DNA of 64,000 nucleotides from Sedimentibacter hydroxybenzoicus DSM 7310 (GCF_013403245.1 NZ_JACBNQ010000005.1:62001-126000); one strand, 5' to 3'. Shown: positions 34,279-44,267, counted from the first letter of the stretch. Numbers and translations are program-made. Notes: generated by a model not told the origin, from the letters alone.

Positions 34279-35646
34279 TTATGCTTCTCCACGTTTATAA
34301 TATCTTCCAAGCGTGTTATTTATTTTATTGCCTTGTTTAACAGCTAACCTGCCGTTTAATATGACATGATCGATACCTTCGGGTTTCAGCTGAGGCTCCT
34401 GAAACGTCGCTTTATCAATTATTGTATCATAATTAAAAATTACTATATCCGCATCGTATCCTTCCTTCAACAGGCCTTTCTTTCGAAGGTTCAACCTTTT
34501 AGCAGGCATGTAAGTCATCTTATATATTGCGTCATAAAAATCCATAAGCTTTTTATCTCTTACATAATGACCTATAACTCTTGGAAACGTGCCTGCGCCC
34601 CTTGGGTGTCCCGAATGGTTTCTGTAAATTCCGTCACTTGCAACCATTACAAGAGGATGATTCAAAGCTTCAACAATTTCTTCTTCATTCATTACGTATG
34701 CTACAGCAAGCATTTTCGGATATTCTTTTCTTGCCTTTTCGAAAAGCTCCTTGTCACAGAACACACCTTTAAAGGGGTCTTCGGTAAGCATTATAGAATC
34801 ATAGCTTTTATTCCATAGTTCAAAGCATCCCTCATCAAATACGGCAGAGCCGATGAATGTACTGAATGCTGCATACGGATATGCGTCAACCGATAAATCA
34901 ATACCGCTTTTAACTAGGTCATCAATAAGATTAAGTGCTTCTGTCATATTGCCAAAGGCGCTGCAGCTGGATAAATGAGAAATCTGAAATGGTATTTCGG
35001 TTTCTTTTCCTATCGTTGCCATTTCTCTTATTGCATCTAAAGCGAATTTGGAATCTTTTCTGTAATGGGCTGCCAGCAGCAAATCCTTTCTGCCTTGTAT
35101 CTCTTTTGTAATTTCAATTGCTTCATCTGTATCTATACCGGGACAGTATTCCAATCCGTATGATATGCCTACGGCGCCATTATTTATTGCCTCGTAAGCC
35201 AAAGCCTGCATCTTTGATATTTGTTCCTTAGTTGATTTTTTATAAATATCCTCATTACCTGCTATATTTCTTAAATAATTATGCCCGATATAAGACATGT
35301 AGTTAACCGGATTTCCTTTTTCATTTATAAATCCCGCAAGTTCGTCGATGCTCTGCCTGTTGTTTCCACAATTCCCTACAACGCATGTAGTAACACCCAT
35401 GTTTAACATGGTTTCAGAAATGTCGTATTCCTGTTTTTTTGTAAGAGAGAAATCCTCTTCGTGCATATGAATATCTACAAATCCCGGCGAAATATAGTTA
35501 CCTTTTGCATCAATAACCTCTTTCGCTTCTGAAGACACACTTCCTATTTCTGCTATTTTTCCCTCATTTATGCCAATATCTCCCTCTGTAATCCTTCTGT
35601 TTTCAATATCAACAATCTTCCCGTTTACTATTTTAACATCTAACAT
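34279..35646 (-). CDS. N-acyl-D-amino-acid deacylase-like amidohydrolase
   Basis: Metal-dependent amidohydrolase of about 455 residues. It has the HxH metal site (SPGFVDIHMH, about 55-64), VVGNCG, ISHLSS with a further ligand histidine, and the D-aminoacylase signature ASDGIYRNHSGHPRGAGTF followed by HYVRD. This predicts release of an amino acid from an N-acyl-D-amino acid or related amide. Dihydroorotase-like or N-carbamoyl substrates cannot be excluded. The start at 35646 has AAGGAGGG nine bases upstream; the longer frame includes that site. Lies 41 bases after the M20 peptidase. Confidence 0.85.
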   Translation of the reverse strand: MLDVKIVNGKIVDIENRRITEGDIGINEGKIAEIGSVSSEAKEVIDAKGNYISPGFVDIHMHEEDFSLTKKQEYDISETMLNMGVTTCVVGNCGNNRQSIDELAGFINEKGNPVNYMSYIGHNYLRNIAGNEDIYKKSTKEQISKMQALAYEAINNGAVGISYGLEYCPGIDTDEAIEITKEIQGRKDLLLAAHYRKDSKFALDAIREMATIGKETEIPFQISHLSSCSAFGNMTEALNLIDDLVKSGIDLSVDAYPYAAFSTFIGSAVFDEGCFELWNKSYDSIMLTEDPFKGVFCDKELFEKARKEYPKMLAVAYVMNEEEIVEALNHPLVMVASDGIYRNHSGHPRGAGTFPRVIGHYVRDKKLMDFYDAIYKMTYMPAKRLNLRKKGLLKEGYDADIVIFNYDTIIDKATFQEPQLKPEGIDHVILNGRLAVKQGNKINNTLGRYYKRGEA

Positions 35647-35687
35647 ACCGACCCTCCTTAAGTTCATAATTATACAATAATTTTAAT

Positions 35688-36875
35688 TTAATTGCAAAAC
35701 TTTTTTGCAATTTTTGTATAAATTTCTACGTAATTAATCAAATCAATTACCGGAATTTTTTCATCCTTTGCATGAGAATATTTCAAATCACCGGGGCCGG
35801 TAACAACCGTAAGTATCTTTCCGTATGTAGAAAGAACACCCGCATCCGTCCATCCTCTTCTTTTCTCTATGTTCGGCTCTTTTTTATTGAAATCCTTTAA
35901 TACATCGTAGACTGTTTCAGCAATATCGGAATTCGGTTGTGCAATAAGCGGTGCATGATCAAATTCATCCATTAAATTTGAATCCATTCTTATTATTTCC
36001 GCCTTAAATTCAGGATCTTCCTTGCTGATTGTATCTATAATATCCTGATATTCTTTAATGACACTTTCAACATTTTCTTCAGGCAAATACCTTCTGTCAA
36101 TTTGGATGACACAGCTGTCAGCAACCGAGCTTGGCTGTGTACCCCCTTTTATGAATCCGAAATTCATAACAGAAGGTCCCATCCATTCATTTTGTCTTAA
36201 TTTCAGCTTAGGCATAAGCTCATCTTCAATTTTTCTTATAAGCTTTGCTGCCTTGGAAATTGCATTAATTCCAAGCTCCGGGATTCCGCCGTGCGCTATT
36301 TTACCTTCTATTTTTATTTCAAGCCATTCAAGCCCTCTATGTCCTAAAGCATAGCCGTAGTTTGAAGGTTCTCCAACTATTGCACCATCAGCCTTGATAC
36401 CGCTTTTCACAACGTATTCTGTACCGTCACTCTTCTCTTCTTCTCCTACCGCAGCAGTAAGTATTATATCTCCGCCTAACAACTTTCCTTCTTTTTTTAT
36501 ATTAAGCATTGCAGTAATCATACAAGCCACGGCACCCTTCATATCATTAGCACCTCTTCCCTGAACATAGCCGTCAACAATATCTGCGCTGAAAGGGTCA
36601 AAATTCATCTCATATGGAGGAACTGTATCAATATGACCGTTAAGAATCAAGGTTTTTCCGGTTCCGGTTCCTCTCAGCTTAGCTACTACATTTCTTCTTA
36701 ACCCCTCTACGTCCTGATACTCCACCTCAAGTCCGTTATCCTTACAATAATTGTAAATAAATTCAGCAACAGCAGATTCCCTGTTTTCCGTATGCTTGTG
36801 GCTGGGAATTCTGATAAGCTCTTGTGTAAGTTTAACAACTTCATTTTCAATCATTGGAATTAATTTATCTTCCAT
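35688..36875 (-). CDS. M20 family peptidase (ArgE/DapE/ACY1)
   Basis: Cytoplasmic di-zinc amidohydrolase of 395 residues. Metal and catalytic residues are seen in LNGHIDTVPP, GRGANDMKGA, GEEEKSDGT, GEPS, and the late histidine in GDLKYSHAKDE. A lid domain lies in the middle. Substrate would be an N-acyl amino acid or small peptide. I chose the ATG at 36875, five bases after GGAGG; the ATG four codons earlier overlaps the site. It is the first gene of the divergent cluster, behind the -24/-12 promoter at 36931-36946. Confidence 0.88.
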   Translation of the reverse strand: MEDKLIPMIENEVVKLTQELIRIPSHKHTENRESAVAEFIYNYCKDNGLEVEYQDVEGLRRNVVAKLRGTGTGKTLILNGHIDTVPPYEMNFDPFSADIVDGYVQGRGANDMKGAVACMITAMLNIKKEGKLLGGDIILTAAVGEEEKSDGTEYVVKSGIKADGAIVGEPSNYGYALGHRGLEWLEIKIEGKIAHGGIPELGINAISKAAKLIRKIEDELMPKLKLRQNEWMGPSVMNFGFIKGGTQPSSVADSCVIQIDRRYLPEENVESVIKEYQDIIDTISKEDPEFKAEIIRMDSNLMDEFDHAPLIAQPNSDIAETVYDVLKDFNKKEPNIEKRRGWTDAGVLSTYGKILTVVTGPGDLKYSHAKDEKIPVIDLINYVEIYTKIAKKFCN

Positions 36876-36930
36876 AAAATCCTCCATTATGTAAATATTC
36901 TTTAACCTTTATATACTTTGATAATATATT

Positions 36931-36946
36931 AGCAAAAGTCATGCCA
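36931..36946 (-). promoter_or_regulatory. Sigma-54 (-24/-12) promoter of the M20-amidohydrolase-YfcC unit
   Basis: The minus strand reads TGGCATGACTTTTGCT. GG and GC are exactly 12 bases apart, as in the consensus TGGCACG-N4-TTGCW. It is about 56 bases upstream of the M20 start and next to a sigma-54 activator gene. Confidence 0.85.
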
Positions 36947-36995
36947 AAAAATAATCTCATTTTTTGTTGCATTTTAAAAGGATTAATTTTATAAT

Positions 36996-37033
36996 GTTAA
37001 TATAGTGAACATATTTACGTTCACTATATTAAC
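36996..37033. promoter_or_regulatory. Palindromic upstream activator site for the sigma-54 regulator
   Basis: GTTAATATAGTGAAC (36996-37010) and GTTCACTATATTAAC (37019-37033) are perfect 15-base inverted arms with an 8-base spacer. It lies 50-90 bases upstream of the -24 box, within the expected range for a bound activator, and just ahead of the regulator's own start. Confidence 0.82.
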
Positions 37034-37070
37034 ATGGTTCGTTTTCTTAACTTATACATAGGAGCGTTAT

Positions 37071-39014
37071 ATGATTCCAAAATATATTATTACTTCGCCT
37101 AACAAGCAATTCACTCAAATGGTGTATAACACAACAAAAGAATTAGGCTTTACAGATTTTATTTTAATAGAAAATGCGTTGGAGGAAGCTGTTGATATTG
37201 TTGCTAAGTACATAAAGGAATTTCCTATTTCCATAATTGTAAGCCGTGGAGCAACAGCAAAGATGATCCGTAAAATCACGGACATACCCGTACTGGAAGC
37301 CGATTCCACACCGTTTGATATAATAACTTCTATTATGGAAGCAATGAAAACATCGAAAAATATTGCCTTTATTCACTATGACAAAAGTATTACAGAGAAT
37401 TTTTCAAACATAATTGATGTATTTAATATCAACTTAAAAGAATATTATTATAATAATCACTCGGAAATCGAGCAATGTGTCTATGATGCCTACAAAGATA
37501 AAAATGAAGTGGTCGTATGCGGTTACAGCTATATAGAAAACATCTGCAAAAAATTAGGAATCGCTTCCGTGATGTACAGCACAAGCAATTATGCCATGAA
37601 AGAAATTCTTTCCAAAGCATCCCTGATAAAATATGCGCAGGAAAGACAGATCATGCACGAAAGACAGTTAATAACCTTTATTAATGAAATGCCGGACGGA
37701 GTAATCTATCTGAACGAAAGGAATGTAATAACACTTATAAACAATACAGGAAAGAAACTTTTGCTTTTAAATGATAATCAGGATATAGCGGGGCAACCAA
37801 TCAGCAATTTTATAAGCAAGCATAATCTGTTGGAAATTATAAATAAAAAGAAAAATGAGCTTGGAAAGGAAATTAATTTTTCAGGTAATAAAATATTATT
37901 GCGTTCAACACCCTTGTTTGCTAAAGAATCATACATGGGTACGGTATTGATTTTTCAAAAAAGCTCTTTCATATCCAGGTTGGATCAAAACGTACGTCGT
38001 CAAAATATAAGTAAAGGCATGCATGCATACATGACATTTAAGGATCTTGAAGCTACTACTGTTTCTGCTGAAATGAAAAATTGTATAAATAAAGCAAAAC
38101 AATATGCCAATACTGAAAGTACAATTCTTATAACCGGAGAAAGCGGTACAGGAAAGGAATTGTTCGCTCAAAGTATTCACAACTCTTCCAGCAGAAAAAA
38201 TCAACCATTTGTCGCAATCAATTGTGCATCATTATCTCAAAACCTGCTTGAGAGTGAACTTTTTGGTTATGAAGAGGGCTCATTTACCGGAGCCAAGGCA
38301 GGCGGTAAACCGGGTTTGTTCGAGCTTGCACATAACGGAACATTATTTTTAGATGAATTGGGATTACTTCCGTTAAGTGTGCAGGTACAATTGCTCAGAG
38401 TATTGCAGGAACGTCAGGTAATGCGTGTTGGCGGCACCAAAATGATTCCTATCAGCATAAGAGTAATAGCCGCTACAAATTCAAATTTGAAAAACGCTGT
38501 GGAAAACGGCACTTTCAGACACGATTTATATTACCGGCTCAACGTTTTAAATATATCAATACCACCTCTGAACAGCAGGAAGGATGATATACCTTTATTG
38601 ATAGAGCATTATTTGTCCTTGTTCAGTGCCAGATACAACAAGAACATAAAATCATGCAGCCCTGATTTTATACAAGCATTCCGAAATCACAACTGGAGCG
38701 GAAATATAAGAGAGCTGGTTAATTATCTTATGAGAATAGTTATATTATCGGACAGTGAAACACTTACTACAGATGATATAGTAAAAAGCGAAATAAATTT
38801 AATTTCTAATGAATCGCTTACTCCGGAAAAACAAACAGGCAATTTGGATGATTTTATTGTTTTAAATCCGGATACTCTCGAATCAATGGAAAAAAGTATA
38901 ATAAAATGGTACATGGACAAATATGACGGCAATCGCTCAGCGATTTGCAAGTTACTTAATATAAGCAGGACAACGCTTTGGAAAAAATTGTCCGATATAA
39001 AACAGGAGAATTAA
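37071..39014 (+). CDS. Sigma-54-dependent transcriptional activator with PrpR N-terminal domain
   Basis: A 647-residue enhancer-binding protein. Residues about 1-190 form a PrpR_N/PAS-like sensor (RGATAKMIRKITDIPVLEAD), about 200-310 a PAS domain, and about 330-565 the AAA+ domain with Walker A GESGTGKE (near 356), EEGSFTGA (near 403, the sigma-54 contact loop), LFLDELG and an arginine-finger region. A Fis-type helix-turn-helix closes the protein (NRSAICKLLNISRTTLWKKL). It is divergent from the M20 unit and probably binds the palindrome at 36996-37033. The PrpR_N domain suggests a small organic acid or amino acid signal. Confidence 0.93.
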   Translation: MIPKYIITSPNKQFTQMVYNTTKELGFTDFILIENALEEAVDIVAKYIKEFPISIIVSRGATAKMIRKITDIPVLEADSTPFDIITSIMEAMKTSKNIAFIHYDKSITENFSNIIDVFNINLKEYYYNNHSEIEQCVYDAYKDKNEVVVCGYSYIENICKKLGIASVMYSTSNYAMKEILSKASLIKYAQERQIMHERQLITFINEMPDGVIYLNERNVITLINNTGKKLLLLNDNQDIAGQPISNFISKHNLLEIINKKKNELGKEINFSGNKILLRSTPLFAKESYMGTVLIFQKSSFISRLDQNVRRQNISKGMHAYMTFKDLEATTVSAEMKNCINKAKQYANTESTILITGESGTGKELFAQSIHNSSSRKNQPFVAINCASLSQNLLESELFGYEEGSFTGAKAGGKPGLFELAHNGTLFLDELGLLPLSVQVQLLRVLQERQVMRVGGTKMIPISIRVIAATNSNLKNAVENGTFRHDLYYRLNVLNISIPPLNSRKDDIPLLIEHYLSLFSARYNKNIKSCSPDFIQAFRNHNWSGNIRELVNYLMRIVILSDSETLTTDDIVKSEINLISNESLTPEKQTGNLDDFIVLNPDTLESMEKSIIKWYMDKYDGNRSAICKLLNISRTTLWKKLSDIKQEN

Positions 39015-39043
39015 AAAAGTTGCTGCACGCAACTTTTTTAATT
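39009..39043 (+). terminator. Terminator of the sigma-54 activator gene
   Basis: Perfect 15-base stem AATTAAAAAAGTTGC/GCAACTTTTTTAATT with a five-base loop; the stop codon is inside the left arm. Confidence 0.87.
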
Positions 39044-39055
39044 GACTCTCCGTTT

Positions 39056-39128
39056 TTATCACCCTGAGTGAGACTGGGAATCCAAGAATTTCAAAACCTG
39101 AGATTCCTCACTGACGTTCGGAATGACA
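39056..39128. repeat. Hairpin repeat pair, one unit degenerate
   Basis: The plus unit (39100-39128) has stem ATTCC/GGAAT, TC/TC loop and inner pair AC/GT around TGAC. The left unit (about 39056-39083, minus) is degenerate but keeps CACCCTGAGTGAGA-like text. They separate the activator gene from the convergent methylmalonyl-CoA genes. Confidence 0.75.
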
Positions 39129-39191
39129 CAAGCGCATGATTTACGCTTATTCATAGCAATGACAGTACCGGAAATATACTTTTTCAGCAGA

Positions 39192-39593
39192 CTAATCCCT
39201 TTGGCAGAGCTCTACTAGAACTCCTCCCGTACTTTTAGGATGACAAAAAGCTATTTTAGCTCCTCCGGCACCGTAGCGAGGTGTTTCATCTATCATTCTC
39301 ATTCCTCTTGCCTTCATTTCTTCGATTGCTTTTTCGATATCGTCGACTCTGTAAGCTATATGCTGAATACCTTCACCATTTTTAGCAATATACTTCGCTA
39401 CGGGGCTGTCTTCTGATGTTGCTTCCAATAACTCAACCTCCGAGTCGCCGGTGGGCAGAAAAGCAACTTTAACCTTCTGTTCTTCAACAACTTCAGTACC
39501 GGCTGCCTTCAAACCAAGCACACCTTCGTAAAAGTTAAGCGCTTGCTCAATGCTGTTGACAGCAATTCCTATATGATCAATCTTTTTTACCAT
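39192..39593 (-). CDS. mce: Methylmalonyl-CoA epimerase
   Basis: Interconverts (R)- and (S)-methylmalonyl-CoA. The 133-residue protein is of VOC (glyoxalase-like) fold: IDHIGIAVNSIEQALNFYEG gives the first metal histidine, EGIQHIAYRVDDIEKAI the second, and GVLVELCQ the late glutamate. It overlaps the end of meaB by 17 bases and is the last gene of the methylmalonyl unit. Confidence 0.94.
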   Translation of the reverse strand: MVKKIDHIGIAVNSIEQALNFYEGVLGLKAAGTEVVEEQKVKVAFLPTGDSEVELLEATSEDSPVAKYIAKNGEGIQHIAYRVDDIEKAIEEMKARGMRMIDETPRYGAGGAKIAFCHPKSTGGVLVELCQRD

Positions 39594-40524
39594 TTATACC
39601 TCCTAAAAATTCGTCACGAACTTCATACATGTTTTTTTCTTTATTAAGTATATTGATTACTTCCTTGTCTAAACGGTTTTCACTGTCGGTATGAGTAATA
39701 ACTATTTTTCTTAGTTCTGACTCAATTAGCTCCACAACCTCAAGTTTAAGATTTTTCGTTCTTCTTTCAATAAGTCTGCCGCTTTCCTTCAAATAATCAA
39801 TGTGACTTTTTATCTCGGCTATTAAATCATCTATACCTTCATTTTTAGAAGCAATAACCTTAATTACAGGTGGCCTTCTATCCATATTCATGCTCAAATC
39901 AAGCATCATGTTAACCTCAGTCGCAGTTCTGTCAGCACCAAATAAATCGCTTTTATTTATAACGAAAATATCTCCTATTTCCATTATACCCGCTTTTATG
40001 GACTGGATATCATCACCTAATCCCGGTACCATAATCATAAGAATTGTATCTGCTGTTTTAACTATATCAACTTCAGATTGACCAACCCCCACAGTTTCTA
40101 TGATAATATAATCATAACCTGCGGCATCAAGAACTTTCAGAGCATTTTTTGTGTATTTTGAAAGTCCGCCAAGATATCCTCTGGTTCCCATACTCCTGAT
40201 AAATACATTGGTATTTAAGGCCAAATCCTGCATTCTTATTCTGTCTCCCAGTATCGAACCGCCTGAATAGGGGCTTGTGGGGTCAATTGCTATTATGCCG
40301 ACCTTGTATCCTTGGTCCACAAGACCTTTTGTCAGCTTATCGGTCAATGTGCTTTTTCCTGCTCCCGGAGGCCCTGTAATTCCTATTATATGAGCTTTTC
40401 CGGTATATTGATGTATTTCTTTCAATACTTTTTCAGCTTCCTCGGGGTAATTTTCAACTAAGGTTATAAGCTTAGCGCACGCTCTTTTGTTACCCTTTAA
40501 GCTCAGCTGAATTAAATTTTCCAC
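39577..40524 (-). CDS. meaB: Methylmalonyl-CoA mutase-associated GTPase MeaB
   Basis: G3E-family GTPase that protects methylmalonyl-CoA mutase and gates delivery of adenosylcobalamin. The 315-residue sequence shows GPPGAGKSTLTDKL (P-loop, about 53-66), DPTSPYSGGSILGDRIRM, ETVGVGQSEVD and the base motif NKSD. It lies directly after the mutase small subunit, as expected for its partner. Confidence 0.94.
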   Translation of the reverse strand: MENLIQLSLKGNKRACAKLITLVENYPEEAEKVLKEIHQYTGKAHIIGITGPPGAGKSTLTDKLTKGLVDQGYKVGIIAIDPTSPYSGGSILGDRIRMQDLALNTNVFIRSMGTRGYLGGLSKYTKNALKVLDAAGYDYIIIETVGVGQSEVDIVKTADTILMIMVPGLGDDIQSIKAGIMEIGDIFVINKSDLFGADRTATEVNMMLDLSMNMDRRPPVIKVIASKNEGIDDLIAEIKSHIDYLKESGRLIERRTKNLKLEVVELIESELRKIVITHTDSENRLDKEVINILNKEKNMYEVRDEFLGGINGKKD

Positions 40525-40552
40525 TAAATCACCTCTGTTGCTATTGATTTTT

Positions 40553-40945
40553 CTATCGTTTTATGTTTGTTTTTATGAATTCTATCATCTGTGTGGTTGT
40601 TGTTCCCGGTGTAAATATCTCTGCAATACCTGCTTCTTTCAGTGCCGGTATATCATCATCGGGGATAACTCCGCCGCCAACTATCAAAATATCGTCAGCA
40701 TCTTGTTCCTTTAACAATTCAACTACCCTAGGAAATAAATAGTTGTGAGCTCCCGACAGCAAGCTCATCCCTATAACATCAACGTCCTCTTGAACAGCCG
40801 CTGCAACAATTTGCTCAGGTGTTTGTCTAAGTCCTGTGTATATAACTTCCATTCCTGCATCTCTAAGTGCTCTTGCTATTAATTTTGCTCCTCTGTCATG
40901 ACCATCGAGACCCGGTTTAGCTATTAAAACTCTTATTGGCTTCAT
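40553..40945 (-). CDS. Methylmalonyl-CoA mutase, cobalamin-binding subunit
   Basis: A 130-residue B12-binding domain encoded separately. The DxHxxG cobalamin motif is in [15 protein letters not shown] (about 13-27), and GMSLLSGAH and [13 protein letters not shown] are typical of the fold. It corresponds to the C-terminal part of fused mutases and completes the enzyme with the large subunit 16 bases upstream. Confidence 0.95.
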   Translation of the reverse strand: MKPIRVLIAKPGLDGHDRGAKLIARALRDAGMEVIYTGLRQTPEQIVAAAVQEDVDVIGMSLLSGAHNYLFPRVVELLKEQDADDILIVGGGVIPDDDIPALKEAGIAEIFTPGTTTTQMIEFIKTNIKR

Positions 40946-40961
40946 ATTTTCCTCCTACAAA

Positions 40962-42641
40962 TTAGAGTAATACCGCTTGCTCATATTCTCCGAATACTTC
41001 CCTCATAACATCACATATTTCGCCTAATGTTGCATATTCTTTTACTGCATCTAAAATATGAGGCATTACATTTTCAGTACCCTGGCAAGCTTTTCTTAAG
41101 TTGCTTAATTTTTCTTGAACTGCTTCGTTGCTTCTGCTTGTTTTCACTTCTGAAATTTTCTTTTTTTGCATTTCTGCAACTATCGGGTCTACCCTTAACA
41201 ATCCTTTTGGAGATCCTTCCTCAACCTTGTATTTATTGACACCAACAACTATTCTTTCAAGTGACTCAATTTCCATTTGATAGTTGAAAGCAGAATCAGA
41301 AATTTCTTTTTGGATGTATCCAAGGTCGATCGCTCTTGCAGCTCCGCCTAATTCATCTATTTTTGTTATATATTCCAATGCTTTTTCTTCGATTTCTTTT
41401 GTTTTAGCTTCTATAAAATATGAGCCTGCCAATGGGTCAACAGTGTTGGTTACCCCGGTTTCGCTCGCTAATATTTGCTGTGTTCTGAGTGCTATCGTAA
41501 CTGATTCTGTTGTAGGAAGCGCCAAAGCTTCATCTCTTGAATTAGTGTGCAGCGACTGTGTTCCGCCAAGAACTGCAGCCAATGCCTGCATTGCAACTCT
41601 TATGATGTTATTGTCAGGCTGCTGTGCCGTTAATGTGCAACCGGCAGTCTGAGTGTGAAATTTAAGCATCATTGATTTTTCACTTTTAGCCTTGAATCTG
41701 TCCTTCATTATTTTTGCCCATAATCTTCTTGCTGCTCTGAATTTTGCAACCTCTTCGAATAAATCGTTATGGGAATTAAAGAAAAATGATAATCTCGGCG
41801 CAAATGTATCAACGTCAAGTCCCGCATTTATAGCTGCTTCTACGTAAGCTATGCCGTCGGCTAATGTAAATCCGACCTCCTGTGCGGCTGTTGAACCGGC
41901 TTCTCTGATGTGATAGCCGGATATACTTATGGTATTCCATTTCGGAACTTCTTTTGAACAGTATTCAAATATATTGGTGATTAATCTCATAGATGGTTCT
42001 GTAGGATAAATATATGTTCCCCTTGCTATGTATTCCTTTAATATATCATTTTGTATTGTTCCTCTTAATTGATCTGCAGGTACACCTTGTTTTTCCGCTA
42101 CGGCAATGTACATAGCAAGCAAGACTGCCGCAGGTGCATTTATTGTCATAGATGTACTTACTTTATCCAATGGTATTCCGTTGAAAAGTATTTCCATGTC
42201 TTTAAGTGAATCAATTGCAACTCCAACCTTGCCAACTTCGCCTTGAGCTAAAGCATGGTCAGAATCATAACCAATTTGTGTAGGTAAATCAAATGCGACA
42301 GAAAGACCTGTCGATCCCTGGCTTACCAGGTATTTATATCTTTCATTTGATTCTTCCGCAGTTGCAAAACCGGCATACATTCTCATAGTCCACGGCTTAC
42401 CTCTGTACATCGTAGGTTGATACCCTCTTGTAAACGGATATTGACCCGGATAACCGATTTCTGTTTCATAATCTATGTCTGCTATATCTTCGGGAGTATA
42501 TAACCTGTTAACAACCGCTCCTGATACGGATTTAAATTCTTGCTTTGATTCCGGAGCTTTTGCTAACGATTTATTCAATACTTTTTCTTCCCAACTTTCT
42601 CGGTTTTGCTTTATTTTTGAAAGTTCTTCTCCATTAAACAT
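40962..42641 (-). CDS. Methylmalonyl-CoA mutase, catalytic subunit
   Basis: Adenosylcobalamin-dependent isomerase (methylmalonyl-CoA to succinyl-CoA). The 559-residue TIM barrel has [20 protein letters not shown] (substrate-binding region with the key Tyr), [24 protein letters not shown] and [14 protein letters not shown]. It is the large part of the split enzyme. The unit mutase-B12 subunit-MeaB-epimerase has its own promoter and connects succinate with propionate or with branched amino acid breakdown. No methylmalonyl-CoA decarboxylase or carboxyltransferase is in the window. Confidence 0.95.
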   Translation of the reverse strand: MFNGEELSKIKQNRESWEEKVLNKSLAKAPESKQEFKSVSGAVVNRLYTPEDIADIDYETEIGYPGQYPFTRGYQPTMYRGKPWTMRMYAGFATAEESNERYKYLVSQGSTGLSVAFDLPTQIGYDSDHALAQGEVGKVGVAIDSLKDMEILFNGIPLDKVSTSMTINAPAAVLLAMYIAVAEKQGVPADQLRGTIQNDILKEYIARGTYIYPTEPSMRLITNIFEYCSKEVPKWNTISISGYHIREAGSTAAQEVGFTLADGIAYVEAAINAGLDVDTFAPRLSFFFNSHNDLFEEVAKFRAARRLWAKIMKDRFKAKSEKSMMLKFHTQTAGCTLTAQQPDNNIIRVAMQALAAVLGGTQSLHTNSRDEALALPTTESVTIALRTQQILASETGVTNTVDPLAGSYFIEAKTKEIEEKALEYITKIDELGGAARAIDLGYIQKEISDSAFNYQMEIESLERIVVGVNKYKVEEGSPKGLLRVDPIVAEMQKKKISEVKTSRSNEAVQEKLSNLRKACQGTENVMPHILDAVKEYATLGEICDVMREVFGEYEQAVLL

Positions 42642-42676
42642 GACTACCTCCTATTTGCTTAAACCTATTCAGCATT

Positions 42677-42705
42677 TAATATAATCTAATTTGCCTAATT
42701 TTGCA
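42677..42705 (-). promoter_or_regulatory. Sigma-A promoter of the methylmalonyl-CoA mutase unit
   Basis: Minus strand: TTGCAA (42700-42705) and TATATT (42677-42682) with a 17-base spacer, about 36 bases upstream of the start. Confidence 0.6.
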
Positions 42706-42744
42706 AGATGTTTACATAAAATGATTTTAACTTTTTCTAACTTG

Positions 42745-42777
42745 CAAAAAAGAAGCCTCGCATAACAAAAGCTTCTT
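42745..42777 (-). terminator. Terminator after the FAD-linked dehydrogenase gene
   Basis: AAGAAGC/GCTTCTT arms around a 14-base loop, followed on the minus strand by TTTTTT. It separates the etf-dehydrogenase unit from the mutase promoter. Confidence 0.75.
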
Positions 42778-42795
42778 CAGATATTGTACGTTTTC

Positions 42796-42870
42796 TGTCA
42801 TCCTGAAACTTTAGCCCGAGGGACCTCAGCATTTGAAAAGCTGAGATCCTCGCTGACGCTCAGAATGACA
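42796..42870. repeat. Hairpin repeat pair, partly degenerate
   Basis: Left unit 42796-42827 (minus) has an altered centre. Right unit 42843-42870 (plus) keeps GAG, ATCC...AGAAT, inner GC/GC around TGAC, and GACA, but has lost one base in the left arm. They lie between the terminator and the dehydrogenase stop codon. Confidence 0.75.
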
Positions 42871-42887
42871 AATACAAAGTTATTCAC

Positions 42888-44267
42888 TTATAACGCTGTT
42901 CCCGGATTTAAAATGTTGTTTGGGTCGAAAATCTTTTTTATTTCTTTCATGAGACGTAATTCAGTTTCTGAGAACTGAAGATTCATTTTTTTGTTTCTTA
43001 TCTTGCCTATTCCGTGCTCTCCCGTTATTGAACCGCCACATTCCATAACCAATGCAAATATTTCATCTGCAATTTCGTCATAATTATCCGGCTTTACGGC
43101 TCCTTCCGTCAATATGCTGTTGTGCAGGTTTCCATCTCCTATATGACCTATGGTTGAAATGTGCACATTATATTTTTCTGAAATTTTTGTTATGCTGTCC
43201 ATATATTTCGAAAGATTTTTCATAGGAATTGCAGCATCTATAGCATCTACCACCTCATCGTGCATGCTTGGATATACGTGGCTTCTGATATCAAGTAATG
43301 TTCTTTGATCCTTTGAGCTTTCGGCAACAAAGCTGTTAAGAGCATTATTTTCCTCACATATCCCCACTATTATTTCATACATTTCATAAAGATCATCTTC
43401 TTTTCTCTCTGACACTATAAAGTATAAATCAACTGCTCCTTCGCTTGAAGGCCATGTCATCCCAATATCTTTTGCAGCCTTTAATATTGCTTTTTTCTCC
43501 ATATATTCAATTGCCATCGGCTTAATGCCGGTTTTAAATATTTCCGTCACTGCCTTTACAGCATCACTTTCATTTTCAAACGAAACTATGAGGCTGCCTA
43601 TATGCTTATCCTTCGGTTTAATGGATAATGTTGCTTTTGTAACTATACCTAATATTCCTTCGCTGCCTACTATAAGATTTTTCAAATCTAAACCTGCGTT
43701 GTTTTTGATAAGATTTTTACCGAGCCTTACAACCTCGCCTGATGCTAAAACCATCTCCATCTCTTTAATCTGATCTCTCATTACGCCGTATCTTACTGCC
43801 CTTACGCCTCCTGCATTCATTACGACCAAGCCTCCTACCTGAGCTCCTTCATCTCCGGGGTGAATGGGAAAATATAAGGTGTCATGCTTGTTAAACAATT
43901 CGACCAACTGAAGCAAGGTTACTCCCGCTTCGCATTCAACCGTCATAGATGTTTCATCAACCTCAATTATGTTGTTCATTCTTTCCATTGATATTATAAT
44001 GCCCGGCATTATGGCTATGGCAGCTCCGGAAAGAGAAGTTCCCCCGCCTCTTGCAATTACAGTCAATTTATTTTCATTGGCATACTTCATAATTTTGGAT
44101 ATTTCTTCTGTCTTCGATGGTTTTACAACAACACAATCAGTACAGATTTCCGGCTTCATTGCTTTTTCAGTTTGATCATCACAATAGCTTTTCACCTTTT
44201 CTAAATCTGTTACCACCCATGCTTCTCCTAAAATTTCCTGCATTTTTTTAATTACTGTTTCGTTCAT
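42888..44267 (-). CDS. FAD-linked 2-hydroxyacid dehydrogenase (GlcD/LctD family)
   Basis: A 459-residue flavoprotein with an N-terminal FAD-binding type 4 domain (VIARGGGTSLSGAAIA, then HPGDEGAQVGGLVVMNAGG) and the C-terminal domain of FAD-linked oxidases (HIGDGNLH, GEHGIGKIRNKKM). It oxidises a 2-hydroxy acid such as lactate or glycolate. With etfB and etfA directly upstream it resembles the electron-confurcating lactate dehydrogenase of Acetobacterium, where Etf links lactate oxidation to NAD and ferredoxin. Start at 44267 (MNETVIKKM) has GGAGG; the longer frame begins with codons from a hairpin repeat. Confidence 0.88.
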   Translation of the reverse strand: MNETVIKKMQEILGEAWVVTDLEKVKSYCDDQTEKAMKPEICTDCVVVKPSKTEEISKIMKYANENKLTVIARGGGTSLSGAAIAIMPGIIISMERMNNIIEVDETSMTVECEAGVTLLQLVELFNKHDTLYFPIHPGDEGAQVGGLVVMNAGGVRAVRYGVMRDQIKEMEMVLASGEVVRLGKNLIKNNAGLDLKNLIVGSEGILGIVTKATLSIKPKDKHIGSLIVSFENESDAVKAVTEIFKTGIKPMAIEYMEKKAILKAAKDIGMTWPSSEGAVDLYFIVSERKEDDLYEMYEIIVGICEENNALNSFVAESSKDQRTLLDIRSHVYPSMHDEVVDAIDAAIPMKNLSKYMDSITKISEKYNVHISTIGHIGDGNLHNSILTEGAVKPDNYDEIADEIFALVMECGGSITGEHGIGKIRNKKMNLQFSETELRLMKEIKKIFDPNNILNPGTAL

